Origin: Ancylostoma caninum
Taxonomy: Eukaryota; Nematoda; Chromadorea; Rhabditida; Ancylostomatidae
DNA: 64,000 nt
Direction: 5' to 3'
Assembly (NCBI GenBank): GCA_037903475.1
Contig: JBAJFG010000132.1
Location: 340,001 to 404,000, forward strand
Below the pieces are notes generated by a model. That model made no database searches, was not told the origin of the DNA, and saw only the letters and a list, made by a program, of their open reading frames with translations. Position 1 is the first letter of the stretch; each line of letters starts with the position of its first letter. The translations under genes and the position numbers were made by a program. This document shows, one piece after another, positions 1 through 9,525 of the stretch.

Positions 1-19
1 TGTGTATATATGTATGCAT

Positions 20-298
20 CAGTGGCGGACGCAGAAAGTGGGCGGGAGGGGGGGCGTGGGAAGAAAAGTGGGGTCTCCGCCGTTTTGGGGACCCAGACGG
101 AAAATAAAATTAATAATAATATTAATTATAATAATAAACAATAAATAAAAAATATATTAAAAATAATAATAAAAATAAACAATTAAAAATAAACTAACAC
201 AAGATTTTTATTTGTATTGTAAAGTAATTTCGAAAATTTGGCGACCCATTCTCGGGGGGGGGCGCCCCCCCCCCGCCCCCCCCCTGCGTCCGCCACTG
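20..298. mobile_element. hAT-type MITE with 8-bp TSD
   Basis: A 279-bp element has inverted ends CAGTGGCGGACGCAG (20-34) and CTGCGTCCGCCACTG (284-298). It is flanked by identical 8-bp copies of GTATGCAT at 12-19 and 299-306. CAGTGGCGG-type ends with 8-bp duplications are typical of hAT elements. The interior is A/T-rich (AATAAT runs) with long G and C runs near both ends and no transposase, so it is non-autonomous. The homopolymer runs could contain assembly errors. Confidence 0.85.
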
Positions 299-319
299 GT
301 ATGCATGTATGCATGTATG

Positions 320-690
320 TAATGAATAGAAATCGCGGAGAGTGAATTGATCCAAACACCAAATTTTGCATGCAGGTCCAGCTCCGACCGGAGGAAGTTA
401 TAGAGAACTTTACTCCAGGCGATATCGATTAGCTCATCGATTACGTCGATTTTGTTGATTTTTCGCTATTTTCCGCCAGAGCCCGGTGAGGACATGCCTA
501 CTGGAGTTCCTCGATATGCTGATCACGAAGATGACAGCCATTTTGCGCCAACATATCTATTTATTGATCCAATGGTTTTATCGATTTTTCTATTTTTACG
601 CGGAGGCGGGTAGGTACTACATGTGTGCTGAAGTTTTCCAACACGCTAAACATGAATGTGGCGACCATTCTGCACTAAATCATTGATAGT
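320..690 (-). repeat. Inverted copy of the dispersed repeat seen at 9.55-10.0 kb
   Basis: Read on the minus strand, this stretch matches the plus strand at about 9640-9975 and its tandem copy. Shared blocks include CATGCAAAATTTGG, CCGCGATTTCTATTC and AGTAGGCATGTCC, in the same order. Both copies lie beside a short simple repeat: alternating TATGCATG here, a CA run there. Simple-sequence tracts next to a conserved block are common in non-autonomous Helitrons of nematodes, but the family is not identified. Open frames here look non-coding. Confidence 0.6.
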
Positions 691-799
691 GAGCCTTGTC
701 GACTTTTTCGCTTCCGTGCAGGAGAAAAAAGAGTTACCGATGATGTATTACTATCACTAACAATCCGCATCAGTGTGAAAAGCAGAGAAGGGTAAAATT

Positions 800-827
800 C
801 CCCAGCAAAGCCGGGTATGCTGTCTAG
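800..827 (+). mobile_element. Decayed Helitron 3' terminus
   Basis: The sequence reads CCCAGCAAAGCCGGGTATG, then CTGT, then CTAG at 824-827. It closely matches the 3' end of the large Helitron at 3288-3316 (minus strand), which reads CCCGAGCGAAGCCGGGTATG, GCAG, CTAG. The stem is weakened, and the base after CTAG is C instead of the T expected at an intact Helitron junction. It is probably the 3' end of an old non-autonomous copy whose 5' limit I cannot place. Confidence 0.5.
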
Positions 828-1965
828 CTTCTGATAATTTCCACGCTTGACTGATTCGTACGTGTTCAACATGTTAATAACTATCCGAAGGTTACGGAAA
901 ATTCAGTTATTCCGGGAGGAACGGATAGTCCACACCACGATGGGCGAGATTTCGATTTCAATTCTACGTTGGAAGAGAGATTCCATTGAAAAAGCACAGT
1001 AGATTGAGTGCCTTAAATTGCCTACGCAGACGGTGAAACTCAATACTACTCCACTCAAAGGAAAAACCTTTTAAAATGATGAAGAAGACGAGCGAACGCC
1101 GCCAGGCATTGAGGCAATGAAGCAGTACTTCTGCTTAATTAAGGTATTTCTATGCAAATCCGACAGAGTGGTATTAATAGGTAAGGCGGGGCTTCAAGTT
1201 GTTTCCGAAATCTCCTGCTCAGGAGCCGGTTTTGAAGGCCTGCGTAGCATGATTCCAGCTGATCCAAATCTACCGGTTCCTGAGGAATATTCTGGCAGAA
1301 AGGTCCACAGAAATTATTTCAATACATGATTGAATGTAGATGAAAATAGTTAAAACGGCCAAAACTTACCCAAACTGAGTTCCATGATTTCTTTCGCCCT
1401 TCTTTTCTGTCTCGAAAGCAAATTTTAGTCACCTATGGCAAGTTTCATGTCACGTGAATGTCTGCATTGGAAAACGTAAGGAAAATAGATTTGGGGCCTC
1501 ACAGAATGCACTTGACAGCATGCACAACTCGTTACGAATAACCGGAGACCCCCCCCCCTAGAGTAATCCTTCTTTTGTCAAGAGAATAAATTGGCAGTCT
1601 CCAAAATGTCCGTCAGATTCTTTGCTAAAGAAGACTCACCTTGCTTAGCGTCATAGAATAGAGAATAGTAGAATACTTCAGAGTGATATCAAACGGATTA
1701 AACAATAATAAAATATCAGGAACAAACAGAAGAGACATCGAGTTGAATGTAACCAAACCTCCAAAACACTCAGTAAATAGGGTATATACTTTCTCAACTC
1801 AAAAATGGAGGATGAATGGAAGGCATACCCAGAGTAATTTTTGCATTTCTATGAGTTTTCTTCTGATGACTGGAAAGACCATTCAGGGACTTCCCGTGGC
1901 TCTGAAGAGAGGGAGAGCAAGTGTAAAGAAAGTACTGAGAAATTATATGCATTGACTTCCGTTAC
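828..1965. other. No recognisable gene
   Basis: Short open frames on both strands show no family signature, splice-site pattern or conserved motif that I recognise. A C run lies at about 1551-1558. The missing 3' exons of the receptor gene just upstream on the minus strand could lie here, but I found no membrane-spanning reading frame in the expected phase. Confidence 0.5.
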
Positions 1966-2764
1966 TTGCCGAAGTTAAGTAGATCACAATGGTTAGGTAC
2001 ACTGTTGCGCTGCCTATATTGGCAATAAGTCGAATGCCCAACATGATTCCATAAGGAATTGGATGAGCCGCTCCATTTGAAGCAATGCACAGTGCGGACG
2101 TAGGGGTGCCGTCGTTCCAGAGCACAGCGTAGTTGGAAATAAGGAGGATCCCAGTTACAAGATAAGGCACTAGAAAATGGGAAAGATAGGTGTATTTTCT
2201 TCTACATCGGGCACAATTTATCGTATCAGCTCGTCATGGTTGTTCTGGCTGTTCGAATGTATCTAACCTGATAGGAGTAGCGCCGTGTACTTGATCCCTG
2301 AAGTAATGTACCACAGTGGAGCAACTGAAGAGATGAGAAAATTTACAGACATAGCCATCGGCACCAGGCCCAGGAGCGGTGTAGAGATGTCGTGCAGGAA
2401 TAGAGCGGGATGGAGAGCGCACTCCCACCGGGAAAACGTTGCCTTCACTGAAAACTCAGTCTTTATTTCATAGGTGAAGGTTTGCTGCAAAACTGAAAGC
2501 TGGTGCTACATCAGCAGATATAAATTCTGCAATTTCTCAGTAATCCTTGGAGATGACTGTATTATGTTAGCACGGGAGTGAACTCACACATTCCAGCCGC
2601 TTCAAGCTTTAGTCGATGTACTGCGATAAGCATGAATGCGACGGCGTAGATGGTGTCTGCGATCCCCTGCGAAAGAATTAGCAAAAACTCTCTCCTCTTC
2701 CTATTATTCCTTGACCCGACAATGCATAGCATCAGCACTCCATTGGAGACACATACGATTGTTC
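1966..2764 (-). pseudogene. Nematode serpentine 7TM chemoreceptor, three-exon fragment
   Basis: Three minus-strand exons join in frame: 2764-2588, 2447-2268 and 2169-1966 (561 nt, about 187 residues). The junctions are good. Exon 1 ends before GTGAGT. Exon 2 starts after TTTTCAG and ends before GTTAGA. Exon 3 starts after TTTTCTAG and ends before GTAACG. The predicted protein has a TM1-like GVLMLCIVG followed by RNNRKRREFLLI, a TM2-like GIADTIYAVAFMLIA, SRWEC before TM3, then GLVPMAMS and APLWY, and further hydrophobic spans. This matches nematode serpentine chemoreceptors (srsx/srx-like; the exact class is uncertain). The usual D-R after TM3 reads N-F. No start codon, N-terminal exon or TM6-TM7 exons were found, so it is a fragment, or a gene whose end exons I missed. 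A Helitron sits about 520 bp upstream. Confidence 0.6.
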
Positions 2765-3287
2765 CTTAATATGCATGTTCACAGATATTATAGTTCATTG
2801 GGCCATATGTCAAAAAAGGAGCAGACCTTCGACAAGGTATAAGTACATATTTAGCGCAAACGTAGTCATGTGCATATTCCTATTGCTCCGAGTAATGAGC
2901 TGAGGTCATCTGAAAAAATATGTGACAGAGCGAATCTTCTTTCATCTCTGCGATGCTTCAGCGTAGCATATCCGACGATAGGAAAAAAAGTGTTAACGAC
3001 ATACTGAGGTGCTGAAATATCTGTCCGGTGTCACTCCAAGACAAGCCCTTTTTTGGAAGACATACGCGGAAAACGATTTGTTCGCGAAAGGCAGAAATCT
3101 AGCAATATCAATGGATGGTGATCTTTTGCTGCTTTGTGGACGCAAACGATGGAGCACGTATTTCGAAAATGAGTCTTACTAATCGTGAGTTATACTGCAG
3201 CGACCAAGTTGCCAACGCTGTCTCCACTTTCCTCAAGAACTATGTATGGTAGTTAGTATCACTGTCACGATGACGAAATATGTAGTA
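2765..3287. other. Upstream of receptor fragment; nothing firm
   Basis: This stretch separates the receptor fragment from the Helitron insertion point. The first coding exon and promoter of the receptor should lie here or beyond the Helitron. I see no convincing start exon or core promoter. Confidence 0.4.
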
Positions 3288-3298
3288 CTAGCTGCCAT

Positions 3299-3316
3299 AC
3301 CCGGCTTCGCTCGGGT
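3299..3316 (-). terminator. Helitron 3' terminal hairpin
   Basis: An 18-nt imperfect palindrome (stem ACCCG/CGGGT with inner GC pairs) lies seven bases from the terminal CTAG. In Helitrons such hairpins near the 3' end are thought to stop rolling-circle transfer. Confidence 0.8.
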
Positions 3317-3790
3317 GATACATTACCTGCGGCGATTTTTTAATGTGGGCGAAAACCAACACCCAGAACCACGTGAACCAATACAAACGAACACTGTTTG
3401 TAAATTTAAAAGCACAGATCAAGCATACATGCATATTCTCTTAAATATGTATCTTCTTGCGTATAAACATGAATTCAATGCAAATATTTCTAATTACTTG
3501 AATTTTTTTGTTTCTTTTTGCACTTTTTTCTTTTTTTGTTTTTTTCTAAACTTTTCCTTTTTTTTTGGTTTTTCAATTTTTCTTTTTTTTGTTGCTTTTA
3601 TTTTTTCCATTTTTTTGGTTTTTTAAGTTTTTAATTTTTTTGGGTTTTAAATGCTCTTTTCTACTTGGAAGTTAGCTACTCCAGTACTTGCATGCAGTGC
3701 AATATAACTGGTGTAAAAATAAATACGACACCCTAACACAATGCATTCGGGTAAACAATATTCCTGGTTTTGCCATCGGGGGCATAAATA
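3317..3790. other. Helitron 3' non-coding segment with T-rich tract
   Basis: This lies between the terminal hairpin and the helicase end. Positions 3498-3640 are an interrupted poly-T tract. Minus-strand codons for the original helicase C-terminus (reading ..YAPDGKTRNIVY..) survive at about 3733-3790, cut off from the helicase by the MITE. Confidence 0.6.
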
Positions 3791-4059
3791 CAGTGGACGG
3801 CAATGGCGGTGGCCCATCTGCGGCCTCGAGAAGGACGCAGCGCGACCGCGCCGCGTGCGCCGGGATCGGCGTCGTCTGCTGCCGTAATGCTATTTTTAGT
3901 TGCTTTCTTCCTGATTTGGTTAAAAATCTTCAAAATCGGGGAGAGAAGCTCTAGATATAGTATAATAGCAGCAGAAAATATCGTTTACGACGCGTGCGGC
4001 GCGGTTGCGCAGCGTGCTTCTTGAGGCCGCGGATGGGCCACCACCATTGACGTCCACTG
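3791..4059. mobile_element. MITE (TA target) inserted in Helitron helicase
   Basis: A 269-bp element begins CAGTGGACG (3791-3799) and ends CGTCCACTG (4051-4059), flanked by TA at 3789-3790 and 4060-4061. The inverted arms run about 70 bp (3791-3860 against 3990-4059) with about 85% identity, and are GC-rich. TA duplication suggests mobilisation by a Tc1/mariner-type transposase. The insertion removed the normal helicase C-terminus: the frame now reads from QLY into the MITE arm and ends about 45 codons later. Confidence 0.85.
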
Positions 4060-5674
4060 TATATAACTGCTTCGGTGTTCCGACCCTGGAGCATGCAACG
4101 TAAAGTTGACCATGCGAGAAACAGGGGGTTTCCATGCCTGCTACCCGGAGTGACTGCCCTTGAGCTTTGTTTATAGCTATTGCAAATGCAAGTCTTACAG
4201 GGAACTGCAGTCGCTTGAAATCAAAGGGCATGTCCGTAGGTATCATTGGAATGCGTGGGATGAAGACATCCTCTCCTTTGGCCTTTCCTGTTAATATTGT
4301 AGCCTCGATTACGTTTGGCATGAGGTTTTTAACGCAAAGCCTTGTACCGTTGCATAGTTTCGGTGGGTCCATGTTACGAAGCAGCATTATTGGCGATCCA
4401 ACCTTTAAAACCAACCTGTGCGGTGGCATGCCTGGCGGTTCCAGAGAGTTCAAGAATTCTGTAGGGTAACACACAGCTTGTTCCCTATCTACAACAGTGT
4501 CGATGGACTCGTACGTTGCCGCAGGACCTGGAAGTTGGTTCTGAATCTCGGTGTTGATTTTGTTCACGCCGTCATTCATGGGAGCCAAAATCGCTCTATC
4601 GCAAAGCCATTGATGGTTCCTGAAGTTGTTAGTAATGTTTGGAAAGACTTTGACTATCAATTCTTCAGGTGATTCCGTCAAGCTGCAGAAGTCCGATGGG
4701 AAGGAGATCAAGTCATTGTCTGGATCCACAGGGTAGTCGCCGTCACCAAGGCGCAGTAGTTGTTGAGCAAAGCTCCGCGCACTCAAATCGCCCTGCAGAT
4801 GAACTCTCATATTTGTGGTCAATGTCATTTTCCGAACATGCCTCCAAAGATACGAAGCTTTGAGGCATGCGTTAAGTTCGTCCGCTGGTGTTGCGCGCGG
4901 AATAACAGGCAGGGTTTGGCGAAAGTCGCCTGCGAGTACTAATACAGCTCCACCCATGAGACGATTATTTTCTCTTATATCCTGCAGAGTTCGATCAAGG
5001 GCTTCAAGAGCTCTCTTATGTGCCATGGTACACTCATCCCACACAATAACCTTGCACGTTTTGAGCAATTGAGCTTTTCCAGAGCCTTTACTAATATTAC
5101 AAACTGGATTTTCGGAACGTGCCAGATCCAAAGGTAGCTTCAGTGCTGAATGTGCAGTCCGACCTCCATCTAATAGCGTGGCTGCAATGCCAGACGAAGC
5201 AACTGCTACAGCGATTTCGTTCTGTTTTCGAATTTTGGCGAGCAAAAGATTAATAAGGAATGTCTTTCCTGTCCCTCCTGGTGCATCCAGGAAAAACAGT
5301 CCACCACTTCCATTTCTTACCATGATTGCTTCATAGGCTAACCTCTGGTCAGGCACTAAGAGAGGCTCATTATCTTGGACGAATCTCTCCAACTCTTCAG
5401 TATTGTAGTTCCTTTCTCGCGGAACTTCGCTCTGCACTAATTCAACTCCAGTGCGAGATGGTCCGTGCAGGCCAAGTTCCGAGAGCGTCTTACTGCTGAT
5501 GGATATACACTTGTCTTCAAGCAGAATAAGAGCCTCATTGAAAATCTCAGCGCAAAAGTTCACTTCGGGATTAGTTCTACGATGCAAAAGAATATCTTCT
5601 ACGCTGCAAAAGAATATCTTCGCTGAAACTTTCTTTATACTTTTCCCAGAGACTTTGCGGGTTCGATGGAGCAC
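4060..5674 (-). pseudogene. Helitron PIF1-type helicase domain
   Basis: This is the helicase half of the Helitron Rep-helicase, an SF1B 5'-to-3' DNA helicase that unwinds DNA during rolling-circle transposition. From the N side it has Walker A in LDAPGGTGKTF (residues about 127-137), Walker B in VIVWDECTMAH, motif III-like LAGDFRQTLPVIP, LTTNMRV, and the C-terminal AFAIAINKAQGQSL and YVACSRV. All core motifs look intact. The upstream part belongs to the frame at 5577-5888: WEKYKESFSEDIL there continues as EDILLHRR here, broken by the 22-bp duplication. The frame stays open to 3920 only by reading into the MITE; the real C-terminus lies at about 3733-3790, in a shifted phase. In intact elements it is fused to the Rep. 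Confidence 0.88.
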
Positions 5675-5888
5675 AACTTGTTAATATAATTGCAAATGGA
5701 CTTCGCAATTGAGAAGGGAAGCAGGTCAGACATGCTTCAGCCAATGTGGTGTCCCAGTGTTGGTCGTCTTCAAGCAGGCCACGTCTTTGACATGCTTCCC
5801 TATAAGTTGCGCAGACTTCGCCATCCACAGCCTTCAGAACGAAGTTGGTCCCCGAACTATGTGAAGTAATAGTCTCAGGAAGTAGCAT
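5577..5888 (-). pseudogene. Linker of the Helitron Rep-helicase, frameshifted
   Basis: This minus-strand frame reads NFVLKAVDGEVCATY, then REACQRRGLLEDDQHW, a conserved Helitron segment (the drop from Rep to helicase: R..RGLL.DD..W). It must follow directly from the end of the Rep frame (..NDECYFLRLLLH) and precede the helicase. The phase changes near 5840 and again in the duplicated block 5579-5622, so the three parts are now in different frames. Confidence 0.8.
5579..5622. repeat. 22-bp tandem duplication breaking the Helitron frame
   Basis: Positions 5579-5600 and 5601-5622 are near-identical 22-mers containing TGCAAAAGAATATCTTC. Because 22 is not a multiple of three, the duplication shifts the reading frame between the linker and the helicase. 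Confidence 0.85.
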
Positions 5889-8800
5889 TCGTCGTTGTTC
5901 GGGTGAACTGTATAGACCCGTCCTAAGGCGTCACTCGCACGCACATCGCTACCTGGAACAGCAGCACCTTGTTTTCTCTTACAAAATACTTTCCTCGATG
6001 CGTTCCAGGTATAGTACTTTGGCACCTCTGGATATAGAAGGGTTCTGGCGAATGCGTCTTGCTGGCATAACAGGAAAAATGCCGTCAGTGTTGTATTAGG
6101 AGGATTTGCCGCTCTTTCCTCAGCGTTATCAGCAGTGAAGTAAACCCGCTGTCCATTTTCCAGATGAACACTGAGGTGCACAACAGGTGGATAACGTTCG
6201 TGGATTGGAAAAGATAGAATGTGCCACACTCCTTCGTTAGTGCTTGCGTATCTCCCCATCAAATACTGCATGATCTCATCAAGTGCACTTTTTTCATTTT
6301 CTAATCGAAAGACAGCCATATCGCTGCCTTTGTTGACGTATTTGCAAATGTACTTGATGGACTTTACTGAGTTGTAGTATTCAACGTTGATGTGTGCCTC
6401 AAACATTTTTGAAAGCAATGGACTGTAAGGCACCACCCACCTATTGTCCACCTCAATTTCTGTCTGCTGATTATTTTCTCTTATTTTCACAATTGCAGTG
6501 AATCCTCCTTCTTCTGGCCTTCTTCTTCTATATAGAGGGTAGCCATCGTTTCCGGTCTGAGTTTCCTGCATGAACTCTCGTGGATATTTTTTGGTACATT
6601 TTCTATCCTTCATACAGGAGCAGTTTGGATTCAGTGGACCGCACGGTCCATGAATCATGTTCTTGGTGATTATTTCGTGAAGTCCAGGATCTTGGTCTGG
6701 ATTCGGAATCTCTGGGGATATGATGCTGTCGATTTGAGTCGGATGGATCTTATCCTTGAGCCATATTAGGATGTGGGCGTGAGGGAGACCTCTTTTCTGC
6801 CACTCGACTGAATATAGCCAACATCGAGTTTCTCCACAAATATGACTCTTGGTTATAACATCCATGAACTTCGTGAGTTTTTGTTTAAAAACTCTCGCGA
6901 TCAAATCATGGCGATCAGATGGGGCTTGGCCTTCCAGAAGTTCTTCTCTGATTTCAGTCCATTCTGGATTGCACGTGAACGTTATGAATAGGTCTGGACG
7001 GCCACAGGTGCGAACATATAGCATCGCATCTTGAGCGTATTCGTGCATATGTCGTGGGCTACCTGTGAACGTCGCTGGTAATATGACCAACCGCCCAACA
7101 TCCGTGGAATTGCCATCATTCGCTACAGCATCCCGCAAGTGGATGTAATCGTCTACTCGCAGCTTTCTCTGGTTGAGGCGGATGAAGAGAAGACGCTCAC
7201 TCTCTATTTTGGCATACATGTCGACAATGAACTGATGGAAAGGCTGACGGCACTTCAAAAGGTGTTGTGATGATGCATCTCTTATCATAATTCGGCTTGC
7301 ATAAAAGTCTTTAGCCGAAATTTTCCTGCTGGTCAAACTGCCTGTCCTGGGATCAGTTTGTTTTAGATTGAAGTGGTACCCATCTTCACCTTCCCAAAAT
7401 ATCACTGGGTATTGAAGAGCGTCGTATGATTGGTGTGTCTCCGAAATACGTTGCAGTGTGTCGTTCCGTTTCTGAATAATTATGTCGCGCCTATCGACGT
7501 CTTCACCAACTATCACTACTGCAACTTCGTTCACCGTAGGCGCGTTGAAACGACGCTCATGCTCGCCCGTTGGTCTCTTGTCAGCTCGGATGACGACCTT
7601 GTACTCGTCTGTTGGCATTCTTTCCAGAGCTGTTTTGAACAATTTCACCAAATTGTTATGCTGGTGGAACATCCTCTGCAGATCCAGGACAATGTTCCTT
7701 CTTGTGCCGCTGATATTTTCACAACGTTGATCAGCTTGCTGCTCTTCATTGCCCGTGAAATAGATCTGGAGGAATCTTGGATTCTCGTTGGGAAGGGGAA
7801 GCAGGGATCCAACTCTATGGTAAATCTGCCCCCTCACTTTGAAGGTGGGCATAAAACCGGGTTCCTGGACAGTGGCAGTTGTACCGAAGGACGTCATCTG
7901 GAAACAGGAGTTGTATTTTCTTATGTTCTGCAGAAAATGTTTCGATACCGCCGTAGTTCCAGACATGTATGAACGGAGAGGTTCAGGTGGAGGGTTTAAA
8001 GGAGGTAGCTTAACTTTTCCTCCTGAGCAGCACATTCCAGGAGGCTCACCTCTGAACTTCCTCGCCTGGTAATGAGGGCAGATAACATCCATTTTCCCAA
8101 TTACAACCTTTGGATGTTCTCGGTAATTGTAATTGGGATCGTATCGGAACGCCGCCAACCGTAAGTCAGCTCGCCTGGACGCTTGTCTTGAATTTGGGCG
8201 TTGCACGCGCTCGTTCTGGAATCGATTTTCGCGTTGCTCACGTGTTTCAGCAGCTCTCGATGCAGCAGCTCTTTGTTGTTGTTCGTCGAGCCTGGAACTG
8301 CGCCGTTCAGATGTTTCAGTGGCCCTCAATTCGGCCATCCTTAGTCGATTTTCTTCGAGCCTGGAATCGCGCTCTTGGGGTGTTTCAGTGGTCCTCGACT
8401 CAGCCATTCTCAGCCGGTTTTGCTCGAGTCTGGTGTCACGCTGCAAAGGTGTTTCAACAGCTCTCAATTCAGCAGTCCTTTCTCGTTGTCCTTCGAGCCT
8501 TGAATTGCGCTGTTCGGGAGTTTCAGCGGCCCTCGACTCAGCCATTCTTAGCCTGTTTTCATCGAGCCTGGAATCGCGCTCTTCGGATGTTTCAGCGGCC
8601 CTCGACTCAGCCATTCTTAGCCTGTTTTCATCGAGCCTGGAATCGCGCTCTTCGGATGTTTCAGTGGCCATAGACTCAGCCATTCTTAGCCGGTTTTCCT
8701 CGAGTCTGGTGCCCCGCTGCCCAGGTGTCTCAATAGCCCTCAATTCAGCCGTCCTTCCTCGTTGTTCTTCGAGCCTGGAATCGCGCTGTTGGGATGTTTC

Positions 8801-9151
8801 AGCGGCCCTCGACTCAGCCATTCTTGGTCTGTTTTCATCGAGCCTGGAATCTCGCTCTTCGGATGTTTCAGCGGCCCTCGACTCAGCCATTCTTAGCCGG
8901 TTTTCCTCGAGTCTGGTGCTCCGCTGCCCAGGTGTCTCAATAGCCCTCAATTCAGCCGTCCTTCCTCGCTGTTCTTCGAGCCTAGAATCGCGCTGTTGGG
9001 ATGTTTCAGCGGCCCTCGACTCAGCCATTCTTAATCGGTTTTGCTCAAGTCGAGCATCCCGCTGCTCCGTTGTTTCCGCAGCTCGTGATTCTCTCATTTG
9101 CTTCGCCTTTTGGTCCACCCTGCTTAGAGAAGCTCGCTTCTTAGGGGGCAT
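5834..9151 (-). CDS. Helitron Rep (HUH endonuclease) with N-terminal repeats
   Basis: This 1105-residue frame starts MPPKKRASLSRV. Residues about 25-300 are twelve 23-residue repeats (consensus like ETSEERDSRLDENRLRMAES), charged and probably coiled-coil; a basic stretch follows. The Helitron-like N domain comes next (QPFHQFIVDMYAKIE, ILPATFTGSPRHM). The metal-binding HUH motif is in GLPHAHILIWL (about 787-797), and the tyrosine motif is in IKYICKYVNKG (about 930-940), with two tyrosines in the expected spacing. The protein should nick and join single strands at the element ends. It runs out of frame after NDECYFLRLLLH, where a frameshift separates it from the linker and helicase. The start was chosen because it precedes the first repeat; TTTCAG lies seven bases before the ATG, a possible trans-splice acceptor. 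Confidence 0.88.
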   Translation of the reverse strand: MPPKKRASLSRVDQKAKQMRESRAAETTEQRDARLEQNRLRMAESRAAETSQQRDSRLEEQRGRTAELRAIETPGQRSTRLEENRLRMAESRAAETSEERDSRLDENRPRMAESRAAETSQQRDSRLEEQRGRTAELRAIETPGQRGTRLEENRLRMAESMATETSEERDSRLDENRLRMAESRAAETSEERDSRLDENRLRMAESRAAETPEQRNSRLEGQRERTAELRAVETPLQRDTRLEQNRLRMAESRTTETPQERDSRLEENRLRMAELRATETSERRSSRLDEQQQRAAASRAAETREQRENRFQNERVQRPNSRQASRRADLRLAAFRYDPNYNYREHPKVVIGKMDVICPHYQARKFRGEPPGMCCSGGKVKLPPLNPPPEPLRSYMSGTTAVSKHFLQNIRKYNSCFQMTSFGTTATVQEPGFMPTFKVRGQIYHRVGSLLPLPNENPRFLQIYFTGNEEQQADQRCENISGTRRNIVLDLQRMFHQHNNLVKLFKTALERMPTDEYKVVIRADKRPTGEHERRFNAPTVNEVAVVIVGEDVDRRDIIIQKRNDTLQRISETHQSYDALQYPVIFWEGEDGYHFNLKQTDPRTGSLTSRKISAKDFYASRIMIRDASSQHLLKCRQPFHQFIVDMYAKIESERLLFIRLNQRKLRVDDYIHLRDAVANDGNSTDVGRLVILPATFTGSPRHMHEYAQDAMLYVRTCGRPDLFITFTCNPEWTEIREELLEGQAPSDRHDLIARVFKQKLTKFMDVITKSHICGETRCWLYSVEWQKRGLPHAHILIWLKDKIHPTQIDSIISPEIPNPDQDPGLHEIITKNMIHGPCGPLNPNCSCMKDRKCTKKYPREFMQETQTGNDGYPLYRRRRPEEGGFTAIVKIRENNQQTEIEVDNRWVVPYSPLLSKMFEAHINVEYYNSVKSIKYICKYVNKGSDMAVFRLENEKSALDEIMQYLMGRYASTNEGVWHILSFPIHERYPPVVHLSVHLENGQRVYFTADNAEERAANPPNTTLTAFFLLCQQDAFARTLLYPEVPKYYTWNASRKVFCKRKQGAAVPGSDVRASDALGRVYTVHPNNDECYFLRLLLHIVRGPTSF
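8252..9079 (-). repeat. 69-bp coding repeats of Rep N-terminus (12 units)
   Basis: Twelve 69-bp units encode 23-residue repeats. There is a higher-order pattern: a three-unit block (ETSQQ, ETPGQ, ETSEE types) occurs twice in succession, implying a 207-bp duplication. Because the period is divisible by three, the opposite strand is also open over about 8133-9194; I regard that as an artefact. Confidence 0.85.
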
Positions 9152-9346
9152 TTTGGCTGAAATTACAACTTACTTTCACTTTAAGCACACGTAGCTTTCA
9201 GGGCTTGGAAGGTTGAGCGCAGAAAACGTGCCGAGGCAAGTTTTCACAGAACGCAAAGTGCGATTCTCGCCAGTATTTATGCACTGTCGTGGGGACATGC
9301 CCCGCCCACTGGGGGGCGGGGCGTCCCAGCACGACGTCCTATATAT

Positions 9347-9358
9347 AGGCCGCCGACC
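9347..9358 (-). promoter_or_regulatory. Possible TATA box of the Helitron
   Basis: A palindromic TATATATA core lies about 200 bp upstream of the Rep start, in the GC-rich leader. The same kind of core (TTTATATAG) occurs in the repeat blocks ending near 21000 and 33714. Position and sequence fit a core promoter, but nothing more supports it. Confidence 0.3.
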
Positions 9359-9503
9359 CAGCCAGTGCCCCGCACCATTGCTGCGGCAGCGGTGCCGCTG
9401 GTGCGTCGAGCTGCGCTGGCGCGTCTAATTCCGCCGGTGCATCGGGCTTCCGCTGCAGTACGTCCAGCCTCTAGCAGGACGAACACGCTCGTGTAAAAAG
9501 TAT

Positions 9504-9525
9504 CTCAAACTTGGGTAGTTAAACC
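9504..9525 (-). other. Near-perfect SL1 spliced-leader sequence
   Basis: The minus strand matches the 22-nt nematode SL1 leader at 21 of 22 positions. It starts GGTTTAACTACCCAAG (the canonical leader has T at position 8) and ends GTTTGAG. It is followed by ATACTTTTTACACG, not by the GTAAAC donor of an SL RNA gene, and no Sm site follows. It therefore looks like the 5' end of a retroposed trans-spliced RNA, not an SL RNA gene. It points toward the Helitron. Confidence 0.7.

Noticed and set aside
8133..9194. 353-codon plus-strand open frame, serine-rich and repetitive
   Set aside because: It is the antisense of the 69-bp Rep repeats; the period keeps both strands open.
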